A DNA stretch of 9,583 nt from Nitrospirota bacterium (GTDB lineage Bacteria; Nitrospirota; Nitrospiria; Nitrospirales; UBA8639): NCBI GenBank assembly GCA_029865515.1, contig JAOUGQ010000103.1, positions 1 to 9,583 of the forward strand, written 5' to 3'. Numbering within the stretch: position 1 is the first letter of the stretch; each line of letters opens with the position of its first letter. Of this stretch, positions 1-7,324 are shown in pieces. The position numbers were made by a program, and so were the translations under genes. Below the pieces are notes generated by a model. It was not told where the DNA came from, made no database searches, and saw nothing but the letters and a program-made list of their open reading frames with translations.

Positions 1-146
1 ATTATTCGGAATCACTATACGCTATGGCTCTTTCCCCGGATCTTCTGTCTGAGGAGGATAAATTCACTTTCAGTGGCTGTTGAATCTTTGGAATCATGCT
101 TGATGGCAGGCTACCCTATGCACCTATCCTCATATGACAGAAGGAG

Positions 147-297
147 GAGGGGCTGTTCAAAAAGGCCGTCCAGTCCTGTCCTGAGGCCCCTCGAAGGAAA
201 GGCCGCAAGCCACGAGGAAAGCGAGGCGTACACGGAGGGTACGTTGAGCCCTCCGAGCAATGAGAACGCTGCTGGCGGCATTTTTCAACAGCCCCTC
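147..297. repeat. MITE-like inverted-repeat element (about 150 bp)
   Basis: The left end, 147-163 (GAGGGGCTGTTCAAAAA), matches the reverse complement of the right end, 281-297, at 16 of 17 positions, and weaker complementarity (GCCG and CCAG blocks) continues inwards. Between the ends lies an internal hairpin with a perfect 7-bp stem, 233-239 (CGGAGGG) with 249-255 (CCCTCCG), and a 9-nt loop. Terminal inverted repeats, small size and absence of a convincing gene are typical of a miniature inverted-repeat element or a large REP/BIME-like repeat. No clear target-site duplication is visible next to either end. It lies 36 bp upstream of the transposase remnant, but I cannot show that the transposase mobilised it. 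I recall similar GGGGCTGTT...AACAGCCCC repeats in Nitrospira genomes; that is memory, not a search result. Confidence 0.6.
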
Positions 298-333
298 TCA
301 AGAGTTGCAACGAGGACTCCGAGAAGTGGCTGT

Positions 334-801
334 ATGAGACCTAAGGGCAGTGCAGAAAAATTAGAAGCCCGACGCCGGTTGGCTGCCAACTTGTTGACCA
401 AAGGCCGAGGCATTCGCGAGGTCGCCAGAACGATTGGCGCGGCTCCATCATCAGTCAAACGATGGAAGGATGCACTCGAAGAAGGCGGGAAAAATGCCTT
501 GAAGTCCAAACCCCATACGGGTCGCCCATCACGCCTATCGCCTACACAACGCCAACATTTGCTCCAAATTCTTCAAAAAGGCCCACGAGCGGCAAACTTG
601 CGGGCTGATCAATGGACCTGCAGCCGTATCGGGATAGTGATTCGGCGATCCTTCGGAGTGAAATATCACCCGGATCATGTGAGCCGCATCTTGCGCGCCT
701 TAGGCTGGAAGTATCAAAGGAAAAAAAGTCTGGTTAAAAAGCAGGGCAGGACTGAACAATCCCGCCTTCGGTGGGCCAACCTTGCCAGGAGGCACCGTTA
801 A
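334..801 (+). CDS. IS630-type transposase, N-terminal helix-turn-helix part only (truncated)
   Basis: A 155-residue, strongly basic protein with the DNA-binding half of IS630-family transposases. Residues about 12-47 form a first helix-turn-helix (REVARTIGAAPSSVKRW). A GRPSRLS linker follows at 64-70. A second winged helix spans about 70-130 and ends in the family-typical GVKYHPDHVSRILRALGWK block. Full IS630 transposases have about 340 residues and continue into a DDE catalytic domain; here a stop codon follows at residue 156, and no DDE-like sequence is visible downstream in any frame. The reading frame is open back to position 73, but the stretch before 334 runs through the inverted-repeat element and reads as low-quality protein, so the ATG at 334 is preferred. 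A run of seven A at 721-727 resembles a frameshift site, but the shifted frames also stop quickly. The product is probably a non-functional transposase remnant. A retained DNA-binding role is possible but unsupported. Confidence 0.7.
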   Translation: MRPKGSAEKLEARRRLAANLLTKGRGIREVARTIGAAPSSVKRWKDALEEGGKNALKSKPHTGRPSRLSPTQRQHLLQILQKGPRAANLRADQWTCSRIGIVIRRSFGVKYHPDHVSRILRALGWKYQRKKSLVKKQGRTEQSRLRWANLARRHR

Positions 802-994
802 TTAATTCTTCGGTGTGTCGTGCCCTTGTTCCCATAACAGAGCCATCGATTTCTGGCCTTCGTTAGTAATATCCCCCTTCACAATTCCTCTCTCCCTGCC
901 TGACATTTTTCACTCTAGTGTTCAGGTTTGAATCTTTTTCAAGTCAGGCTCCACCAGGTTTGGACAAAGAGGCCTTGATGCTGAACAGGAAGAA

Positions 995-1013
995 GGAACC
1001 CATACGGGGTTCC
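995..1013 (-). terminator. Terminator-like hairpin after the response regulator gene
   Basis: Positions 995-1001 (GGAACCC) pair perfectly with 1007-1013 (GGGTTCC) around a 5-nt loop. Read on the minus strand, the stem is followed by a pyrimidine-rich tail (TTCTTCCTG). It lies about 27 nt past the stop of the regulator gene, where a Rho-independent terminator for the two-gene operon would be expected. The T tract is interrupted, so efficiency is uncertain. Confidence 0.55.
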
Positions 1014-1039
1014 GACAAAACACTTCAGAGGAAGAGTGA

Positions 1040-1507
1040 TTAGTTTAGGGAAATACCGGAAGGAGATCCCAGACGAATGCCGGGAACAATGACAAGATCA
1101 AGAAGCGATCCCAACCGGGCGATGACCTGTGCAAACGCGTCCGGGTCAGTGGGCTTGATCAAATAAAAGTTACATCCTATGGCATGACAGGTTTCCACTT
1201 CCTTGGGGTCATCTGTGGTGGATAACATAAGGACCGGCACCCGTTTTAACGCCTCGTGCTCTTTAATCCTTCGTAGAACTTCAATGCCATTGATTCTGGG
1301 AAGATTAATGTCAAGAAGCAATAGATACCGATGCCATCCCTTGGCCGGTTGATGCTGTTCCGACCCGAAAAAAAAGTCTACGGTTTCCCGTCCGTCCCTC
1401 AAACGATGGGATGGTCTTTCCATCCCGCCCCGTCTCAGATTTTTCTCAATTAAGGCAGCATGGCCGTCATCATCTTCCGCGATCAACACCATGGTATCAG
1501 GATTCAT
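1040..1507 (-). CDS. Single-domain response regulator (Rcp1/CheY-like receiver)
   Basis: A 155-residue protein consisting of one receiver domain and no output domain. The acidic pocket is at residues 11-14 (EDDD), the phosphoacceptor is D66 in LLLLDINLPRINGIEVL, the switch Ser/Thr is in LSTTDD (96-100), and the conserved lysine is K118 in LIKPTDP. Sequence style and length match the Rcp1-like regulators that act with phytochrome-type or other sensor kinases by protein contact or as relay intermediates. The ATG at 1507 is chosen because it has an AAGGAG ribosome site 7 nt upstream and begins the protein just before the first receiver strand; the frame stays open further upstream, but only through kinase-coding sequence. 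The gene overlaps the end of the kinase gene by 11 nt and its ribosome site lies inside it, so translation is probably coupled. The neighbouring kinase is the obvious phosphodonor, by inference from context. Confidence 0.88.
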   Translation of the reverse strand: MNPDTMVLIAEDDDGHAALIEKNLRRGGMERPSHRLRDGRETVDFFFGSEQHQPAKGWHRYLLLLDINLPRINGIEVLRRIKEHEALKRVPVLMLSTTDDPKEVETCHAIGCNFYLIKPTDPDAFAQVIARLGSLLDLVIVPGIRLGSPSGISLN

Positions 1508-2324
1508 TGTGTTCTCCTTCTTCGACAACGACCGCCCGCGGCAAGTAAACCCGAAACGTCGCGCCTTTCCCCGGAGTCGATTCGACCTCAATTTTGCCCT
1601 GATGCCGATCAATGATCCGACGTACAATGGCTAAGCCTAACCCTTGCCCGCCTTCCTGTTTCGGGTTGAGGCGATGGAACACCTGAAAAATATGAGCATA
1701 ATGTTCCGCAGGAATCCCGATCCCAGTATCGGCAACCGCATAGACCGACCATCCATTGACCGTCTCCCCGGAAATCGTAATCTCTCCCGGTCGTGCAGGA
1801 TCGAGATATTTCTGCGCATTATCGATCAGATTGGCAAAAACCTGTGTCACCAACACCTCATCACCCATACAATCGGGAAGATCCCCGATATGCAGAACGA
1901 CTCCATTTTTCTTGAGTTGAAATTCCATGGAGGTCACAATCCCCATCACCAACCGATTCACATCCAGTCCCTCCCACTGAATAGCCATCTGTCCCAGACG
2001 GATAAACCGGAGAATGCCGGAGGTGACGGAGCTGACATTTTCCGCCCCGGCACGAATAAACCGTACCGCTTCGGGAATATCTTGCGTGACGAGAGGATTG
2101 AGATGTGCCCGGACCCGATCCGACAGCACCTCCTCTTCGAACAATTCATTCAGGCGGTTACAGGCCATCGTGAGTTCCTGGCAAAACCCCTGGATGGTCA
2201 CAATCGGGGCACGAAGGTCATGGGAGATCACATGCATCAACGTTTCCATATCCGTGGAGGAAACCGTTTCAGGTTTGCTCTTCCTATGCAAAGAAACCTT
2301 CTCCGGTTGTTTGGGAGGTTCCAT
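1497..2324 (-). CDS. Sensor-less histidine kinase (HisKA + HATPase_c)
   Basis: A 275-residue cytoplasmic kinase. After about 25 polar residues it enters the dimerisation/phosphoacceptor domain, with H35 in the H-box SHDLRAP. A long helical segment (about 45-112, ending RAGAENVSSVTSGILRFIRLG) is typical of kinases related to phytochrome-type sensors. The ATP-binding domain follows, with an N-box at 165-169 (NLIDN), G1 at 199-204 (DTGIGIP) and G2 at 225-233 (GGQGLGLAI). There is no PAS, GAF, HAMP or transmembrane segment, so any signal must come from a partner protein or directly through the kinase core. Translation starts at an ATG preceded closely by GAGGAG. It is the upstream gene of a two-gene operon with the receiver protein. 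A 237-residue frame on the opposite strand is only a shadow of this gene. Confidence 0.9.
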   Translation of the reverse strand: MEPPKQPEKVSLHRKSKPETVSSTDMETLMHVISHDLRAPIVTIQGFCQELTMACNRLNELFEEEVLSDRVRAHLNPLVTQDIPEAVRFIRAGAENVSSVTSGILRFIRLGQMAIQWEGLDVNRLVMGIVTSMEFQLKKNGVVLHIGDLPDCMGDEVLVTQVFANLIDNAQKYLDPARPGEITISGETVNGWSVYAVADTGIGIPAEHYAHIFQVFHRLNPKQEGGQGLGLAIVRRIIDRHQGKIEVESTPGKGATFRVYLPRAVVVEEGEHNES

Positions 2325-2867
2325 AACTCCTCATTCCTTTTCAGCCGGTCACCTTAGCCAGCGATGGGGATTCTTATCCTGATTGCCAGATCCATGCATG
2401 GCGCATTCCAAGGCAGCGAGAGCGCCACATCCCCGTTGAATGCGTTTCCCCTCCAATTTCAACGAACGGGATCAACCATGAATGGAATACACGGGAGCGC
2501 CTCGTGGCCACTCCTCATCTAACCAGACTGGCGACCTACCCCTTGAAACCTCAGGCAATTAATCTTTCTTGTAATACAGCTGAATAATCCGGGGGATGCG
2601 CGATGAGATACATCTTGCCCATCCCCGGCAAAGAGGATAAGAACGGAATGAAAATGAAGAAAAAAAATTACACAAGAAGCAAAATAATTAAGAGCGCCAC
2701 AATATTATAAATTGATTAAATCACAGGACATACAGCCAGTCCAACCACATTATTGTCCTACCCATAATCTTAGCACCATACTAACCAAACGCAACATGGA
2801 ACGCCGGATTCGGCCGAAAAGACGAGAAGAGATCTCCTGCTTTTTTGTCCACCCCCTCCGGAGAAAA
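2325..2867. other. Gene-free region between hppA and the kinase gene
   Basis: About 540 bp lie between the end of hppA and the start of the kinase gene, both on the minus strand. No convincing protein gene is seen: a 69-codon plus-strand frame (2712-2921) has no recognisable content and runs into the end of hppA. The part around 2640-2725 is markedly AT-rich and includes a perfect TATAAT on the minus strand. I see no strong terminator directly after hppA; a small GCCG/CGGC inverted repeat near 2803-2814 is too weak to call. Confidence 0.6.
2704..2709 (-). promoter_or_regulatory. Possible -10 element for the kinase/regulator operon
   Basis: A perfect TATAAT lies on the minus strand in an AT-rich patch between the two transcription units. 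No matching -35 hexamer is visible at 16-18 bp spacing, and the implied leader to the kinase start is about 370 nt, so this is a weak candidate only. Confidence 0.22.
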
Positions 2868-5009
2868 TTACCGGAACAAAATCCCTCCATACTGTACGAA
2901 AAAAGGCACGAAGACCAATGACAGAATGGCGGAAAGCTTGATCAGGATATTCAGCGACGGCCCTGAGGTATCTTTGAGAGGGTCACCGACGGTATCGCCG
3001 ACCACGGCGGCTTTGTGAACGTCCGTGCCCTTGCCACCGAGATTTCCGGCCTCAATAAATTTCTTCGCATTATCCCAGGCGCCACCACTATTGGATGAGG
3101 AGATGGCGATGACGCCACCGGCAACAAGGGAACCGGCCAGGACACCGGCAACGGCTTGAATACCAAACAGGAACCCCGTAATCAGAGGCGTTCCCATGAT
3201 CAGAATGCCCGGCGCAATCATTTCTTTCAGGGCTGCTTGGGTCGAAATAGCGACACATTGCTCGTAATCGGCTTCGGCTTTCCCTTCCATGAGACCGGGA
3301 ATCGTGCGGAACTGGCGTCTCACTTCCTCAATCATCTTATAGGCCGCCGACCCCACCGACTTCATCGTCATGGCGGAAAAATAGGCCGGTAACACGGCGC
3401 CGATAAATAACCCGGTATACACCAAAGGATCGAGCAGATTAATACTGCCTAACAGATCAAAATCCGGGCCATGCTGTTCCTTGAGCAGTAAATCCGCACG
3501 GGTGAGAAACGCCGCGAAAAGGGCCAGCGAGGTCAGGATGGCCGCACCAATGGCAAAACCCTTCCCAATGGCGGCAGTGGTATTCCCCGCCGCGTCCAGC
3601 ACATCCGTCCGTTTACGGACATGTTCCGGCATCCCGGCCATTTCCGCAATGCCACCGGCGTTATCTGATACAGGCCCGTACGCATCAATCGTCAAGGCAA
3701 TCACGAGTGTGCCCAACATTCCAAGAGAGGCGATGGCGACTCCATACATTCCAGCCAACATCCAGGGGATATAGATGGCCAAGCCAATCGCGAGATACGG
3801 CCCCACGGCACTTTTATAGCCAAGAGCCAGACCAAAAATAATATTCGTGGCCGAACCGGTTTCACACGATTTGGCAACTTCTCGAACAGGGGCATAATCA
3901 TGCGAGGTGTAATATTCCGTCATAAGCCCGACAGCCAGCCCCGCAACTAAGCCTGACAGAAAACAAAAATACACGCCCAGGTTCGTATAGGCCTGACCGG
4001 CAATCTGAAAGGTTTCGGGGACCATCATCTTGGTGACAAACAACATCACCACCGCAGTCAGGGCGCTGGAAATAATCAACATCTTTTTGAGCGCCGGTCC
4101 AACTTGATCCTCGGAATTGACCTTGATCATCATCATCGTGAGCAAGCTCACGGGAATGCCAACAGCCGATATCACAATCGGGTACAACAACGCATCGACC
4201 ATGCCGGAGAAGGCGACAGCACTAATTACCATGGCCGCGCACGTGCTTTCCGCACAAGAGCCGAATAAGTCCGCTCCCATACCGGCCACATCTCCGACGT
4301 TATCCCCCACGTTATCCGCAATCACCGCAGGGTTGCGCGGATCGTCTTCGGGAATACCCGCTTCAACTTTACCCACCAGATCAGCCCCGACATCCGCCGC
4401 TTTCGTGAAAATGCCGCCGCCCACGCGGGCGAATAACGCAATGGAGGATCCGCCTAAGCCAAAGCCGGCAATGACTTCCATCAAAATGTGGGTCGGAAGT
4501 TGTTCCGGCATGATGGCCTTGAGTAGAAGATAAATCGAGAGCATGCCCAGCGTGGCCAAACTAACCAACCCAAAGCCCATGACCGAGCCGGAATGCAGCG
4601 CCACCATGAAGGCTTCAGATAGGGATTTATTGGCAGACACTGTGGTACGCACGTTGCCCTGCGTCGCAATCTTCATCCCGATAAAGCCTGAGGCGATGGA
4701 AATGATGGCCCCAAAAAGAAATGCGATAGCCGTATAGATGCCTTCATTCACATAATCGGTATGATGGTCATCAATTAACACCGCGATGATGGCCGCAAAA
4801 ACCACCATAAAGATGGCCATGAATTTATATTCCTGCTTCAAGAAGGCCATGGCTCCCGTCGCGATGGCGGCGTGGATCTTCCCCAAACGTTTTCTGGTGT
4901 CCTTATCCTCGACACCCATATCAATGGGAATTTTCAGGACCGATGAAGAGTAATAAAACGCGATGGCCAGGCCGAGAAGGGACAAAACCAGAATAATAGT
5001 TACCGCCAT
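2868..5009 (-). CDS. hppA: Membrane-bound ion-pumping pyrophosphatase, K+-dependent H+ type
   Basis: A 713-residue, highly hydrophobic protein with the usual length and about 16 membrane segments of the family. It hydrolyses cytosolic pyrophosphate and pumps cations across the membrane. Pyrophosphate/Mg2+-binding motifs are intact: DVGADLVGK (206-214), EDDPRNPAVIADNVGDNVGD (221-240), DNAGG (449-453), and a C-terminal region with SSNSGGAWDNAKK, GTDVHKAAVVGDTVGDPLKD. Two positions are informative from family knowledge. GNTTAAIG (475-482) has Ala and Gly where K+-independent enzymes carry Lys and Thr, indicating K+ dependence. In DLFGSCAES (247-255) the membrane glutamate is E254, the position used by plant-type H+ pumps, and the Na+-pump position (250) is Gly, indicating H+ transport. 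Start: ATG with GGAG about 11 nt upstream. It appears to be transcribed alone, with a promoter candidate and long leader upstream. Ion specificity is inferred from residues only. Confidence 0.97.
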   Translation of the reverse strand: MAVTIILVLSLLGLAIAFYYSSSVLKIPIDMGVEDKDTRKRLGKIHAAIATGAMAFLKQEYKFMAIFMVVFAAIIAVLIDDHHTDYVNEGIYTAIAFLFGAIISIASGFIGMKIATQGNVRTTVSANKSLSEAFMVALHSGSVMGFGLVSLATLGMLSIYLLLKAIMPEQLPTHILMEVIAGFGLGGSSIALFARVGGGIFTKAADVGADLVGKVEAGIPEDDPRNPAVIADNVGDNVGDVAGMGADLFGSCAESTCAAMVISAVAFSGMVDALLYPIVISAVGIPVSLLTMMMIKVNSEDQVGPALKKMLIISSALTAVVMLFVTKMMVPETFQIAGQAYTNLGVYFCFLSGLVAGLAVGLMTEYYTSHDYAPVREVAKSCETGSATNIIFGLALGYKSAVGPYLAIGLAIYIPWMLAGMYGVAIASLGMLGTLVIALTIDAYGPVSDNAGGIAEMAGMPEHVRKRTDVLDAAGNTTAAIGKGFAIGAAILTSLALFAAFLTRADLLLKEQHGPDFDLLGSINLLDPLVYTGLFIGAVLPAYFSAMTMKSVGSAAYKMIEEVRRQFRTIPGLMEGKAEADYEQCVAISTQAALKEMIAPGILIMGTPLITGFLFGIQAVAGVLAGSLVAGGVIAISSSNSGGAWDNAKKFIEAGNLGGKGTDVHKAAVVGDTVGDPLKDTSGPSLNILIKLSAILSLVFVPFFVQYGGILFR

Positions 5010-5465
5010 GTTAGAAATATCTCCATTCTTATGATTAAGAAACCAGGGTTGAAGTGTTATCTTTGACTCAAGAAACCCAATGGATGCGGAGGTTGAATCC
5101 TAGGCAACACGACAAACCCTAAGACCGAACGTTCCATATCCACAGAACAATCCTTCATTTCACAAATCAAATGATTATGTCGCTCTAGCTGGAAGTCCAC
5201 ACAGGTAAGAGAACGTACTCAACCGCCCAGACAGAATAACGACACCGCATGATTAAGGTAATGTGTTATGCCGTTATAAATGGCATCAACGCATATTTAT
5301 GAATGAAGAGGGCTGGATTTTACCTGTCTGCGTAAGAATGTTCAAGGTAAAAACCCTAATAGACAAAGTTTTTTACCGTCGCCAAGGAAGGACTTTCCCG
5401 TCTCCAGCGACCCATTTTCCAAGAATTCCGCTGTCCTCACGTACCCAAGACTACTAGATCTGCCC
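5010..5465. other. hppA upstream region, no gene seen
   Basis: About 455 bp lie between the pseudouridine synthase stop and the hppA start. A 64-codon plus-strand frame at 5263-5457 has no recognisable features. The region contains a promoter candidate for hppA, three related blocks TTTTACC (5318-5324), GGTAAAAA (5346-5353) and TTTTTACC (5370-5377) that can pair in two mutually exclusive ways, and a small inverted repeat ATGCC/GGCAT (5268-5286). No clear terminator for the upstream pseudouridine synthase gene was found, so some readthrough into hppA is possible. Confidence 0.6.
5317..5345 (-). promoter_or_regulatory. Sigma70-type promoter candidate for hppA
   Basis: On the minus strand, TTGAAC (5340-5345; 4 of 6 matches to the -35 consensus) and TAAAAT (5317-5322; 5 of 6 matches to the -10 consensus) are separated by exactly 17 bp. 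Transcription would start near 5310, giving hppA an untranslated leader of about 300 nt. Confidence 0.45.
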
Positions 5466-6068
5466 TTACAATACCCCGCGCAATTCCCCCTCTCGAATCC
5501 ATCTCCACTGGCCGGGTTGAAGGGAGCCTAACCGAATCGGCCCGATCGCCACACGGATTACCCGCAATGTCGGGTGCCCTACCTGAGCCGTCATATGGCG
5601 AATCTGCCTGTTCATGCCTTCCTGAATTTCCATGCGCAACCATGCCGTGGGGACGGATTTGCGGAATCGTATCGGAACGGGGCGAGGATGGACACGGGGC
5701 TCCTGTTGAAGAAGCTGAACCTTGGCCTGCCGGGTCCGTTTGCCCTTAACCATGACGCCTTGCCGAAGTTGCACCAGGGCGGATTCATCTGGAATGCGCT
5801 CCACCTGCACCAAATAGGTTTTGGGAACTTTATGTAATGGTGAAGTCAGACGGTGAGCAAGATCCCCATCCGACGTCAGCAGGAGCAGTCCCTCACTATC
5901 CATATCCAGGCGACCGGCCGGATAGACATGCGGCATATTCACATAGTCAGCCAACGTCGGACGCCCTTCAGAATCGGTAAATTTCGACAGCACGCCATAG
6001 GGCTTATGGAACATCAGATGGCGATGTTGGAATCCTGGATTTGCCCCAGGCTGGGATTTGACATTCAT
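5466..6068 (-). CDS. rluE: RluE-type 23S rRNA pseudouridine synthase
   Basis: A 200-residue enzyme of the RsuA/RluB/RluE family, which isomerises uridine to pseudouridine in rRNA; RluE acts on U2457 of 23S rRNA in E. coli. It lacks the N-terminal S4 domain of RsuA and RluB and enters the catalytic fold directly at HLMFHKPYGVLSKFTD (17-32), as RluE does. The catalytic aspartate is D55 in AGRLDMDSEGLLLLTSDG; KTYLVQVE (83-90) and EGMNRQIRHMTAQVGHPTLRVIR (150-172) are further family blocks. The ATG at 6068 is preferred; a TTG at 6095 in the same frame would add nine residues, and neither has a strong ribosome site. The gene is divergent from hflK across about 215 bp. The RluE subtype is assigned by resemblance and lack of S4; the exact target uridine is inferred. 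Confidence 0.87.
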   Translation of the reverse strand: MNVKSQPGANPGFQHRHLMFHKPYGVLSKFTDSEGRPTLADYVNMPHVYPAGRLDMDSEGLLLLTSDGDLAHRLTSPLHKVPKTYLVQVERIPDESALVQLRQGVMVKGKRTRQAKVQLLQQEPRVHPRPVPIRFRKSVPTAWLRMEIQEGMNRQIRHMTAQVGHPTLRVIRVAIGPIRLGSLQPGQWRWIREGELRGVL

Positions 6069-6101
6069 TGACTGCGTGATTCCCAAGACAATCAATTCTT
6101 A

Positions 6102-6130
6102 TTTAAATAGAAGTGGAACGAATCGATAAT
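6102..6130 (+). promoter_or_regulatory. Possible promoter for hflKC
   Basis: TTTAAA (6102-6107; 4 of 6 -35 matches) and GATAAT (6125-6130; 5 of 6 -10 matches) are separated by 17 bp on the plus strand, in the divergent region between the pseudouridine synthase and hflK. Transcription would begin near 6137, leaving a leader of about 147 nt. AT-rich DNA makes chance matches easy here. Confidence 0.33.
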
Positions 6131-6193
6131 GAACACCAGGGCTTCGCACTCCTCTTTTCTCCTCCATATCGAAAGAGGCGTGGGCCATTTTAT

Positions 6194-6226
6194 TGCCCAA
6201 CCCAAAAAATTCTGTTACCTTGGGCA
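6194..6226 (+). promoter_or_regulatory. Hairpin in the hflK leader
   Basis: TGCCCAA (6194-6200) pairs perfectly with TTGGGCA (6220-6226) around a 19-nt loop, ending 57 nt before the hflK start codon. No T tract follows, so it is not a terminator. It could be an mRNA structure or a spaced operator; the function is unknown. Confidence 0.3.
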
Positions 6227-6283
6227 GCATACTACAACAATCACCTCGTTCATCCCGCTTGTAGCTCACTATAGGAATAACGT

Positions 6284-7324
6284 ATGGCATGGGAACCAAA
6301 AGATCCATGGGGAGGAAGTGGTCAAGACCCCCTGGATGAAGCTCTTCGGAAAGCACAGGACCAACTCACCCGTCTCGTTCCAGGTCGTGGCTTCAAATCC
6401 GTCATTTATATTGTCCTTGCAGTCCTGGCTCTCTGGCAATCGGTATTTATTGTGGCTCCAGACGAACAAGGTCTGGTCAAACGGTTTGGCGATATCGTCC
6501 GCGAAGTTGAATCTGGGCCGCATTTTAAAATTCCTTTTGTGGAAACCGTCGACACCCCAAAAGTTGAAAAACTCCACAGAGTGGAGGTGGGATTCCGCAC
6601 AGACCGCGGGCGCACACAATTTGTTCCCAGAGAAGCCCTTATGCTGACCGGAGACATGAATATTTTGTCTCTCGAGTTCATCGTTCAATATAAAATCAAG
6701 GAAGCCAAAAATTACCTCTATAAGGTCGCCGATGTCGAAGAAACTATTCATAATGCCGCAGAAGCGGCCATGCGGGAAGTCATCGGCAAAAGCAAAATTG
6801 ATGAAGCGTTAACGATTGGCAAAGCTCAAATTCAACAGGAAGCCCAGGATCTTCTCCAAGGAGTGCTGGATCAGTACCTGGCTGGGGTGCAAGTGGCCAC
6901 GATTCAGCTTCAGGATGTGAATCCTCCGGAAGCCGTTGCCGCGGCCTTTAAAGATGTCGCCAGTGCCAAGGAAGACCGTGAAAAACTTATTAACCAGGCT
7001 CACGGCTACCGAAACGATCTCATCCCCAGAGCAAAAGGCGAAGCCGCTCAAGGCATTAACCAGGCGAAAGGTAGCGCACAATCCCGAATCGCACGGGCGG
7101 AGGGGGAAGCCAATTACTTCCTCCAGACCTTAAAAGAATACAAACTGGCCAAGGATGTCATTAGTAAACGGGTCTATATTGAAACGATGGAAGAGGTCAT
7201 GGCCAACACGGAAAAAATCATCCTGGATTCCAATGCCAGCAAAAATGTGCTGCCCTTTCTTCCTATAGACCGCTTATCCCGCTCCCGTGGGGAAACAAGC
7301 ACACAAGGAGGGGAATCCCGATGA
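6284..7324 (+). CDS. hflK: HflK, SPFH-domain subunit of the FtsH modulator complex
   Basis: A 346-residue membrane protein. It starts with the short Gly/Asp-rich cytoplasmic tail typical of HflK (MAWEPKDPWGG), then one membrane segment at about 38-57, an SPFH/band-7 domain (about 55-225) with the blocks RFGDIVREVESGPHFKIPF, LTGDMNIL (121-128) and DVNPPEAV (211-218), and an Ala/Glu/Lys-rich helical region (about 225-295) that forms the wall of HflKC cages. With HflC it forms a large inner-membrane complex that encloses and restrains the AAA+ protease FtsH. Translation starts at an ATG with AGGA 7 nt upstream. The stop overlaps the hflC start in an ATGA arrangement. The polar, Gly/Ser-rich C-terminus (331-346) is typical and probably disordered. 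Confidence 0.95.
   Translation: MAWEPKDPWGGSGQDPLDEALRKAQDQLTRLVPGRGFKSVIYIVLAVLALWQSVFIVAPDEQGLVKRFGDIVREVESGPHFKIPFVETVDTPKVEKLHRVEVGFRTDRGRTQFVPREALMLTGDMNILSLEFIVQYKIKEAKNYLYKVADVEETIHNAAEAAMREVIGKSKIDEALTIGKAQIQQEAQDLLQGVLDQYLAGVQVATIQLQDVNPPEAVAAAFKDVASAKEDREKLINQAHGYRNDLIPRAKGEAAQGINQAKGSAQSRIARAEGEANYFLQTLKEYKLAKDVISKRVYIETMEEVMANTEKIILDSNASKNVLPFLPIDRLSRSRGETSTQGGESR

Noticed and set aside
73..333. In-frame extension of the transposase remnant back to a GTG at 73
   Set aside because: It runs through the inverted-repeat element and the translated stretch has no family resemblance; homology to IS630 proteins begins only after 334.
1644..2357. 237-codon plus-strand frame
   Set aside because: It lies opposite the histidine kinase, which has every expected motif; the plus-strand product resembles nothing.
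2419..2701. 11-nt direct repeat AGAGCGCCACA at 2419-2429 and 2691-2701
   Set aside because: Several 11-nt repeats are expected by chance in a window of this size; no further similarity flanks them.
2712..2921. 69-codon plus-strand frame in the hppA-kinase gap
   Set aside because: No ribosome site or recognisable content, and it overlaps the end of hppA.
4117..4533. 138-codon plus-strand frame
   Set aside because: It is antisense to the conserved core of hppA and is low-complexity, as expected for a shadow frame.
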